Assembly (NCBI GenBank): GCA_002718285.1
Contig: PBAR01000002.1
Coordinates: forward strand, 126,439-132,776
Length of the DNA: 6,338 bases
Origin: Fidelibacterota bacterium
GTDB lineage: Bacteria > Marinisomatota > Marinisomatia > Marinisomatales > UBA1611
Direction of reading: 5' to 3'
The notes beneath the pieces were generated by a model that saw only the letters and a list, made by a program, of their open reading frames with translations, was not told the DNA's origin and did not search any database. Positions 1-5,420 of this stretch are shown piece after piece. The translations under genes were made by a program, and so were the position numbers. How positions within the stretch are numbered: the stretch's first letter is position 1; each line of letters starts with the position of its first letter.

Positions 1-153
1 GGTAATTACTCTGGATCCGATGGATTAAGTGACAGCACTATTTATACTGAAAGAATTAGCGCTGATTATGATTTGAATGATGGAGACACAGAAATTTATT
101 ATAAAAACATGATAATAAATGCTCTTGCCAATATGGGCTTTATTTTGGATTAA
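1..153 (+). CDS. C-terminal tail of an unrecognised protein (5' end outside window)
   Basis: Frame 1 is open from the first base to TAA at 151-153 and encodes 50 residues, beginning GNYSGSDG and ending NMGFILD. The tail is acidic in its middle (DYDLNDGD) and finishes with an amphipathic segment that could be a C-terminal helix. I do not recognise a family. It is read as a real gene end because the same DNA is repeated at 3356-3508 and because it is followed by a weak terminator-like hairpin before lipoprotein 1. The long opposite-strand reading frame over the same bases looks like a shadow. Whether this gene forms an operon with lipoprotein 1, 69 bp downstream, cannot be decided from the window. 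Confidence 0.5.
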   Translation, partial: GNYSGSDGLSDSTIYTERISADYDLNDGDTEIYYKNMIINALANMGFILD

Positions 154-163
154 TTGTTTTTTC

Positions 164-186
164 AGAAAAATTCCTTTTTCTTTTTT
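164..186 (+). terminator. Weak terminator-like hairpin and T tract
   Basis: Eleven bases after the upstream gene's stop, AGAAAAA (164-170) can pair with TTTTTCT (175-181) around a TTCC loop, and T residues continue to 186. The stem has only two G-C pairs, so it would be a weak terminator. An A-rich run follows (187-193). The identical copy is at 3519-3541. Confidence 0.35.
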
Positions 187-222
187 AAAAAAAGTTACTT
201 TTAAGATGAAAGTCAAAGTTTA

Positions 223-1242
223 ATGAAATTTGTTTTTCTAAGATGCACAATAATTATCATTTTATTCTCTATTTGGAACTGCTCAAGAGATAATGGTGCT
301 GTGGAAATCATTTCACTCAATGTCAACGACTCTCTTGTTCAAGCAGGTGGAACCTTATTTTTACAATGTGTGGCAAAGGATCAAGATAAAGATCCATTAG
401 TATATTCATGGGAATCTTCCAGCGGTTCTTTTTCCACAAATATCGATTCTGCAGTCTGGACTGCACCAATGGAACATGGCATTTACTTTATTTCTTGCAG
501 AGTTACAGACAATTATGGTTCATCCGATGTAGCTACTGCTGCAATCACTGTTGAACCTTCAAACAGTCTCTATGTTTCAGGGAAGGTAATTAATGCAGTT
601 AATAGAGATCCAATTCCAGATGTTGTAGTTACTATTTCCAATCTTTCAGCAATCACCAATAATAATGGTATTTATACCATTCAATTTGTTCCAAAAGGTG
701 GCCATGAAACTTCAGGGACAGTTAATGAATTTTGCCCATATACGGGATATTTCATTCTTCCCAGTACCTATTCAGAGCAGATCTATACATATAACTTTTC
801 GATGAGTCCAGTACCAGAACCAGGAGAAATTCGATTCGTTCTTAACTGGGGGTCAAGACCACAGGATCTAGATTCTCATCTCCTCACCCCTGAAATCGAA
901 GGATCATCGTATCATATTAGTTATCTTAATCGCGGTAATCCTACAAACGCACCTTATGTGATATTGGATACAGATGATACAGATGGTTACGGACCTGAGA
1001 CTATTACTATAAAGCAGAGATTTGAAGGTATGTATGTATACTATATATATAAATACTCTGACGATTCCAAATTAATTAACTCTGAAGCGCAGATTAATAT
1101 TTATGATAATCCTGATTGTAATGCCACTACTATTTCTATCCCAAATGAAGGCAGTGGAAAATATTGGTATGTTTGTGATATTGATGGCTCCACAGGCGAC
1201 ATTTCCATAGTCAATAAAATCCAAGGATCAAAACCTAGATGA
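223..1242 (+). CDS. Putative surface lipoprotein 1: Ig-like stem, carboxypeptidase-regulatory-like domain, YfaP/DUF2135-like head
   Basis: The 339-residue product is predicted to be exported and anchored by lipid. A basic N-terminus and hydrophobic run (residues 1-18) end at Cys20, preceded by I-W-N, a loose lipobox with Asn at -1. Residues 28-111 resemble an Ig-like or PKD-like fold, with Trp63, Trp79 (WTAP) and a plausible Cys49-Cys92 disulfide. Residues about 117-195 look like a carboxypeptidase regulatory-like beta domain (VSGKVINAV, then NNNGIYTI). Residues about 203-335 resemble the YfaP/DUF2135 family: W209, DLDSHL at 215-220, the acidic DTDDTDGYGPE at 249-259, and a final DIDGSTGDISIVNK. 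The function of that family is not well defined. ATG 223 is used because the signal peptide follows at once. No Shine-Dalgarno is seen; the stop of a five-codon reading frame (206-223, MKVKV) overlaps the start as TAATG. The gene converges on the cotransporter with a 28 bp gap. Its first 104-105 codons are nearly identical to lipoprotein 2. Confidence 0.85.
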   Translation: MKFVFLRCTIIIILFSIWNCSRDNGAVEIISLNVNDSLVQAGGTLFLQCVAKDQDKDPLVYSWESSSGSFSTNIDSAVWTAPMEHGIYFISCRVTDNYGSSDVATAAITVEPSNSLYVSGKVINAVNRDPIPDVVVTISNLSAITNNNGIYTIQFVPKGGHETSGTVNEFCPYTGYFILPSTYSEQIYTYNFSMSPVPEPGEIRFVLNWGSRPQDLDSHLLTPEIEGSSYHISYLNRGNPTNAPYVILDTDDTDGYGPETITIKQRFEGMYVYYIYKYSDDSKLINSEAQINIYDNPDCNATTISIPNEGSGKYWYVCDIDGSTGDISIVNKIQGSKPR

Positions 1243-1270
1243 TAAAACTAGAAAATTTTATATTACAGTG

Positions 1271-3052
1271 TTAGTTGGATGTTAAATCTTTATCAATTTC
1301 TTGCAACTGAAGCAAACTGGAAGCAATCAAATCAATAAATACATTGATTTCTTTAAGCAGGTCCATCAGTTCAAGATGCAGATGGTTTAAGGAACTTGAT
1401 CCAATTTCGCCAGTGCTAGCTCTTTTTATATGTGCCAACCGGTATTTTTCCTCCAAGTCTTTGTATTTCTCTCCTTTGGCTATAATCTTTTCTGCTTTTT
1501 TGGTATCATACCTTTTAAAAAAATTACCTATACGACTTAATTGTTTAATCACTTTTAAGTGATAAGCTGTCAAATCATTTTGTCCATCTTCAGAAAACTC
1601 TTCTTTTAATGATTCTTTTTTCTCTAATAGGTTGTCATACCTCGTTTCAACAGCAGTACGAATAGAGTCCAAGTAATTGACGATAGAAACCAGTGTAAAA
1701 ACTTCCCGCGATTGATTCTCATCAAGTTCTTCATTACTGATCTTGACCAAATAATTCAAAATGGAACCGTTCAATTGATCAATCTTTTCTAGTCGCACAT
1801 GAAGCCCTTTTTGAAAATCTTGGTCAGGATTCTCAATATCAGAAACTGGCTTATCGGACAAAAATGGACTCACTAAGGAACCTACAACGCGCTCCATTAG
1901 TCCGACTACACCACGGATTTCAGCTTGAGTATTGCTAATCGCTATTGCCGGATAATTGAGCATTCTTTCGTCAAGATGCAAAACAGTTGCTTTTTCAATA
2001 TTGCGTGACTTTTTTTCATCAGGGAAGAGTTTTATAATTAAATCTGCAATTTTTGTTGTAAATGGAATAAATATAACTGTTGCCATTATATTAAAAAATG
2101 TATGGGCATTAGCAATCTGCCTAGGAACATTATCCGAAGTTTGAGCTATCATGTCTGCAAATACAGGTATCCAGAAGCAGAAAACAGCCACACCGATCAC
2201 ATTAAATGTTACATGAGCAATAGCAACCCGTTTTGCTTCTCGCGAAGCATTAAGACCTGCAAGTAATGCCGTGACACAGGTGCCTATATTAGCCCCAAAT
2301 ATAAGCGGAATCCCTGCTTCTAAGGTAATGGAGCCTCCACTGGCTAAGGTTATAACAATCCCAGTAGTTGCACTGCTACTCTGAATCAATGCTGTAAACA
2401 CTGCTCCTGCCAGAATACCCATTAGTGGATTTTCAAAGCTAACAAGGATCGAATTAAATGTGGGATTGGATCTCAATGGTTTCATAGTATCAGACATCAC
2501 CTTCATTCCATAAAACAATAAACCAAAACCCAATATTACAAAGCCAATATTCTTGGTCGCATCTTTTTTAGAAAACAAAGTCATGATTGCACCGATTGCA
2601 ATCAATGACAATGCATAATCTGTAATCTTAAAAGCTACAATTTGAGCTGTAACGGTAGATCCAATATTAGACCCCAAAATCACACCAAGCCCCTGTGCAA
2701 AACTTAAGAGGCCTGAATTAACAAAACTTACCAACATTACGGTTGTAGCACTGCTACTTTGAATGACCATGGTTACAAATGCACCTACTCCCACCGCCAA
2801 AAAACGATTGGAAGTTAATTTTTCAAGAATTGTGCGCATTTTATTTCCAGCAGTAATCTTCATGCCATCACTCATCATTTCCATACCGTAGAGAAACATT
2901 CCTAATCCACCAAAAAGACTAGTAACCAAAATTACCCAGTTGATATTTCCTTCTGCAGCCTTATCCGTACCCGCAAAAAGCAATGTGCTTAATCCCGCTA
3001 GTGCAAAGATTAGCATTCTTCTATTTATAAATGAACGGTCGTATTTTTTCAT
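1271..3052 (-). CDS. Na+/phosphate cotransporter (NptA/YjbB type, PNaS family) with PhoU-like C-terminal domain
   Basis: The 593-residue product is an inner-membrane protein expected to move inorganic phosphate coupled to Na+. Two internal repeats mark the family. Unit 1 has FLYGMEMMSDGMK (53-65), QSSSATT (98-104) and GSNIGSTVTA (127-136). Unit 2 has LFYGMKVMSDTMK (179-191), QSSSATT (224-230) and GANIGTCVTA (253-262). The QSSS motifs form the substrate and sodium site in this family. A third conserved stretch is AHVTFNVIG (279-287), and hydrophobic segments continue to about 340. Residues about 365-590 are helical, charged and PhoU-like, probably cytoplasmic and regulatory; the length fits the fused transporter-PhoU subfamily. 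The start is ATG at 3052; M13 (RRMLIFALAG) is an alternative. No Shine-Dalgarno is visible. A poor sigma70-like pair (CTGACA at 3146-3151 and TAAAAA at 3122-3127, - strand, 18 bp apart) is the only promoter candidate I see. E. coli YjbB can export phosphate, so direction is uncertain. No pho genes adjoin it. Confidence 0.93.
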   Translation of the reverse strand: MKKYDRSFINRRMLIFALAGLSTLLFAGTDKAAEGNINWVILVTSLFGGLGMFLYGMEMMSDGMKITAGNKMRTILEKLTSNRFLAVGVGAFVTMVIQSSSATTVMLVSFVNSGLLSFAQGLGVILGSNIGSTVTAQIVAFKITDYALSLIAIGAIMTLFSKKDATKNIGFVILGFGLLFYGMKVMSDTMKPLRSNPTFNSILVSFENPLMGILAGAVFTALIQSSSATTGIVITLASGGSITLEAGIPLIFGANIGTCVTALLAGLNASREAKRVAIAHVTFNVIGVAVFCFWIPVFADMIAQTSDNVPRQIANAHTFFNIMATVIFIPFTTKIADLIIKLFPDEKKSRNIEKATVLHLDERMLNYPAIAISNTQAEIRGVVGLMERVVGSLVSPFLSDKPVSDIENPDQDFQKGLHVRLEKIDQLNGSILNYLVKISNEELDENQSREVFTLVSIVNYLDSIRTAVETRYDNLLEKKESLKEEFSEDGQNDLTAYHLKVIKQLSRIGNFFKRYDTKKAEKIIAKGEKYKDLEEKYRLAHIKRASTGEIGSSSLNHLHLELMDLLKEINVFIDLIASSLLQLQEIDKDLTSN

Positions 3053-3134
3053 AAGGTTAAATTTCTTTCTGCTTAATAATAAGATTTTTTTTAGAATTTG
3101 GTTAGGAGAATCTAGCCTTCCTTTTTACCCCTCC

Positions 3135-3340
3135 CTACAATGTGTTGTCAGTATTTGTAGTTCTATTTTTCGTGCTGCTATAGACACTCTCCAAACTATC
3201 ATTGGAATTATTTTCAAAAATTACTCTTTCAGGTTTTCTATTGCAGAATTATTGACATTAAATTCTCCTACTTGGATATAGAAAGATCGCATCTTGTTAA
3301 TGTGAATTGTGGTATTCCATTTACATCCTTTGTAAAATCA
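3135..3340 (-). pseudogene. Decayed LamG-domain gene fragment (paralog of the gene at 4503-5420)
   Basis: On the - strand, 3319-3224 reads WNTTIHINKMRSFYIQ followed by sixteen more residues ending ENLKE. This aligns without gaps to residues 246-277 of the intact LamG protein (WNTTFNINQVRSLYIQ and onward), about 16 of 32 identical. The DNA over 97 bases is about two-thirds identical. Beyond it, ATCATTGGAATTATTTTCAAA (3198-3218) matches the intact gene at 20 of 21 bases, but a 4 bp deletion has changed frame, giving FENNSNDS in the next frame, which ends at TAG (3135-3137). In-frame stops lie at 3338-3340 (TGA) and 3221-3223 (TAA). The 5' part of the ancestral gene is missing; homology stops within about 20 bp of where the long repeat copy B begins. 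The fragment has no plausible start and should not be functional. Confidence 0.75.
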
Positions 3341-3508
3341 GTATTAGAAGGTCTAGGTAATTACTCTGGATCCGATGGATTAAGTGACAGCACTATTTAT
3401 ACTGAAAGAATTAGCGCTGATTATGATTTGAATGATGGAGACACAGAAATTTATTATAAAAACATGATAATAAATGCTCTTGCCAATATGGGCTTTATTT
3501 TGGATTAA
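3272..3508 (+). pseudogene. Chimeric reading frame: antisense LamG relic joined to the duplicated gene tail
   Basis: A 78-codon frame opens with TTG at 3272 and ends at TAA 3506-3508. Its last 51 codons including the stop (3356-3508) are the exact duplicate of the gene tail at 1-153. Its first residues (MDIERSHLVNVNCG) are translated from the opposite strand of the LamG relic. There is no ATG and no ribosome-binding site, and the frame is open further upstream to a TAG at 3158-3160. I read it as a dead 3' fragment carried along by the duplication. A caveat: the sequence upstream of copy A is unseen, so codons between about 3320 and 3355 could also belong to the parent gene. Confidence 0.55.
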
Positions 3509-3891
3509 TTGTTTTTTCAGAAAAATTCCTTTTTCTTTTTTAAAAAAAGTTACTTTTAAGATGAAAGTCAAAGTTTAATGAAATTTATTTTTCTAAGATG
3601 TACAATAATTATCATTTTATTCTCTGTTTGGAACTGCTCAAGAGATAATGGTGCTGTGGAAATCATTTCACTCAATGTCAACGACTCTCTTGTTCAAGCA
3701 GGTGGAACCTTATTTTTACAATGTGTGGCAAAGGATCAAGATAAAGATCCATTAGTATATTCATGGGAATCTTCCAGCGGTTCTTTTTCCACAAATATCG
3801 ATTCTGCAGTCTGGACTGCACCAATGGAACATGGCATTTACTTTATTTCTTGCAGAGTTACAGACAATTATGGTTCATCCGATGTAGCTAC
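3356..3891 (+). repeat. Long direct repeat, copy B (536 bp or more)
   Basis: This is the second copy of positions 1-536, at a fixed spacing of 3355 bp. Only A3587, T3601 and G3626 differ from copy A. All three fall in a 40 bp stretch encoding the signal peptide (V4I, silent Cys8, I17V); the 231 bp before it and about 265 bp after it are identical. The right boundary is in codon 105 of lipoprotein 2. The left boundary is set here by the window edge in copy A. Homology to the LamG relic ends close to this point, so the true left junction probably lies near 3340-3356. Confidence 0.95.
3519..3541 (+). terminator. Weak terminator-like hairpin and T tract (copy B)
   Basis: This is the exact duplicate of the structure at 164-186: AGAAAAA pairs with TTTTTCT around TTCC, with further T residues. 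It now follows the non-functional gene tail rather than a full gene. Confidence 0.3.
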
Positions 3892-4474
3892 CGTAAAAAT
3901 CAATGTGGGGCCATCCAGCCCAGTACCTGTGACTGGATTGGAATGGACATTAACTGACAACGGATTATTAAATGGGAAAAACTCATCAAACGAAAATAAT
4001 ACAGGAATATCTGATTTTTGGGATGGTAGCTCAGAAAATTCTGATTATGGATGGAATGTTACAACTCAGGTAAAAACAGAAAATTCAATTACCCAATCTC
4101 TTAGATTTAAAGTAGAGGATAGTGCGAATTGTGGAGGCAATAATTCAAACTTGCAAAAAGGAAAGGCTACAGCAAATATACAAGTTACCAGTTCTTACCC
4201 TATTACAATGGATTTAGAATTTTCAGGGATGGGCGAGGCCGAGGAATCCGATTACGAATTAATAAAATTTAAATTGGATGGGGTTGTGATTGGTGATGGG
4301 CATGCCCCAGGAGGAAATAAAGGCTGTTCATCCGGACCAGTAATAGTAAACCCTGCCAGCCCTGAATCGCTTGCACCAGGACCTCATATATTAATTATAG
4401 AGTTTACCACTAATGATGAATTATTCCATGTTAATGCTTATTATGAGATTACACTAAAACTAATTGCGCCATAA
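3578..4474 (+). CDS. Putative surface lipoprotein 2: same signal and Ig-like stem as lipoprotein 1, unrecognised head domain
   Basis: The 298-residue product starts with the same export signal (now V-W-N-Cys20) and Ig-like domain (Cys49/Cys92, WTAP at 79-82) as lipoprotein 1. From residue 106 on, the two proteins part. Residues about 120-298 look like an all-beta, glycine/asparagine-rich secreted domain. They contain FWDGSSENSDYGW (147-159), NCGGNN (184-189), FSGMGEAEESDYE (215-227), GHAPGGNKGCSSGP (241-254), FTTND (276-280) and a closing HVNAYYEITLKL (284-295). Cys185 and Cys250 could form a disulfide. I cannot assign this region to a named family; a carbohydrate-binding or adhesion sandwich is a guess. 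Upstream DNA is the same as for lipoprotein 1, so any promoter in the 69 bp spacer is shared. It converges on the LamG gene with a 28 bp gap. It is an outer-surface protein by inference from the lipobox. Confidence 0.83.
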   Translation: MKFIFLRCTIIIILFSVWNCSRDNGAVEIISLNVNDSLVQAGGTLFLQCVAKDQDKDPLVYSWESSSGSFSTNIDSAVWTAPMEHGIYFISCRVTDNYGSSDVATVKINVGPSSPVPVTGLEWTLTDNGLLNGKNSSNENNTGISDFWDGSSENSDYGWNVTTQVKTENSITQSLRFKVEDSANCGGNNSNLQKGKATANIQVTSSYPITMDLEFSGMGEAEESDYELIKFKLDGVVIGDGHAPGGNKGCSSGPVIVNPASPESLAPGPHILIIEFTTNDELFHVNAYYEITLKLIAP

Positions 4475-4502
4475 CCTGGGATTAAGTCATATACTGCAAT
4501 AA

Positions 4503-5420
4503 TTATGAACCTGTATATGTGGCTCCATTATTTGTACCGTTATGATCATTTCCTGAACCATCATTGGCATTATTTTCAAAGGGCCAATATCCTTTCAGGT
4601 TACTATTTAAAAAGGCACTTATATTAAAATTTCTTCCTTGAATATATAATGATCTAACCTGATTGATATTAAATGTTGTATTCCATAATGCAATTTGGTC
4701 AATAATACCATCCATAAAATCGATTTCACCCTCTAACCGTCCAACATCCATATCATTAACATTAATACCAGTAGCTGTCGTTACTACTACATGATACCAT
4801 GTATCAACAGCTGCTATCGTTTGTTCCCCTGAAATGCTATTAACATAATAGGTTGGACTATCAATATTATTTACTGTTATTTCTCCATTTACAACTTTAA
4901 TATAATCCGTACCATTGAAATCAATAACTTGATCTGTATGGGAAGTAATATCATCTGCGTGTATCCAGAATGAAATTGTTTTAACATCATTAAAAACATT
5001 TCCAATATCCACATAATCATTGTTCCCATCAAAAGAAAGTGCATAATTCGAAGGATTACCAATAGTCCATCTTAGATTATGAACACTGTTACCATCTGAT
5101 CCTTTAGAGTTAACTACATTTGTCTTATTACCACCATTGTGAAGACCGCTGGTATTCCCAGTTGCGGTAATTGTTCCCCCTGTTAAGCTATATCTGTTTG
5201 GTCCGAGGTTCAACCCTGCAAAACGATCATTAGCCAAAATTTCCATCCCGGAATAGGAAAGCCAGTAAACGTTTCTTTGAGAAAATACATCTGACTGATT
5301 GGTTAACATATTGGTTACCCTGTCCGACATAAAACTTATCATAATTGTCATGATCAAAACTGTAGCCATAGCAAATACACTTATAAAAACACCATCTTTT
5401 GATTTTCGAAGTTGGTTCAT
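4503..5420 (-). CDS. GspK/PilX-like minor pseudopilin fused to a LamG (concanavalin A-like) domain
   Basis: The 305-residue product begins with a short basic leader and Gly10, then a hydrophobic helix (11-31, VFISVFAMATVLIMTIMISF). This fits a prepilin-peptidase site G10/V11. The mature +5 residue is Val15, not Glu, as is typical of GspK. Residues 32-70 resemble the helical stem that follows (SYSGMEILANDRF at 55-67). Residues about 126-262 form a LamG domain: ALSFDGNNDYVDIG (127-140), ISFWIHADD (149-157), DTWYHVVVT (206-214), DGIIDQIALWN (237-247), RSLYIQG (256-262). The tail has GYWPFENNANDGSGN (277-291), a motif more usual at the front of LamG modules. Its ATG overlaps the previous gene's stop as ATGA (5417-5420), with no Shine-Dalgarno, implying coupled translation. 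It is last in the cluster, where GspK sits in I-J-K tip operons. Inference: a pilus or pseudopilus tip subunit with a glycan- or surface-binding head. Confidence 0.75.
   Translation of the reverse strand: MNQLRKSKDGVFISVFAMATVLIMTIMISFMSDRVTNMLTNQSDVFSQRNVYWLSYSGMEILANDRFAGLNLGPNRYSLTGGTITATGNTSGLHNGGNKTNVVNSKGSDGNSVHNLRWTIGNPSNYALSFDGNNDYVDIGNVFNDVKTISFWIHADDITSHTDQVIDFNGTDYIKVVNGEITVNNIDSPTYYVNSISGEQTIAAVDTWYHVVVTTATGINVNDMDVGRLEGEIDFMDGIIDQIALWNTTFNINQVRSLYIQGRNFNISAFLNSNLKGYWPFENNANDGSGNDHNGTNNGATYTGS

Larger units (their letters stand above)
1..536 (+). repeat. Long direct repeat, copy A (at least 536 bp)
   Basis: Positions 1-536 match 3356-3891 base for base at a constant offset of 3355, apart from three substitutions: G232/A3587, C246/T3601 and A271/G3626. 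The left end of this copy is cut by the window, so the repeat may extend further upstream. The right end is sharp: after the shared GCTAC at 532-536 the sequences diverge inside the lipoprotein coding region. The repeat contains a gene tail, an intergenic spacer and the first 104-105 codons of a lipoprotein. No transposase, inverted-repeat ends or target-site duplications are visible, so homologous duplication or gene conversion fits better than an insertion sequence. Confidence 0.97.

Noticed and set aside
25..216. 63-codon - strand frame, repeated identically at 3380-3571
   Set aside because: It lies opposite the gene tail and spacer inside the long repeat, has no family resemblance, and is identical in both places only because the DNA is a recent duplicate.
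1243..1260. TAAAA...TTTTA inverted repeat between lipoprotein 1 and the cotransporter, considered as a bidirectional terminator
   Set aside because: The stem is five A-T pairs around an eight-base loop with no T tract; it is too weak and common in AT-rich DNA.
1344..1562. + strand frames inside the cotransporter gene, including 1956-2144 and 2940-3281
   Set aside because: They are antisense to a well-supported transporter gene and show no domain motifs. The 2940-3281 frame runs from the transporter's 5' end into the LamG relic.
1..3891. Composite transposon or insertion sequence flanking the transporter
   Set aside because: The direct repeats carry gene fragments, not a transposase, and there are no terminal inverted repeats or target-site duplications.
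3763..3957. + strand frame within lipoprotein 2
   Set aside because: It is an out-of-frame shadow of the Ig-like coding region; the lipoprotein frame has clear domain structure.
4475..4502. Both convergent junctions (1243-1270 and 4475-4502) are exactly 28 bp long
   Set aside because: The two 28 bp sequences are not convincingly alike and the neighbouring genes differ, so equal length is probably coincidence.
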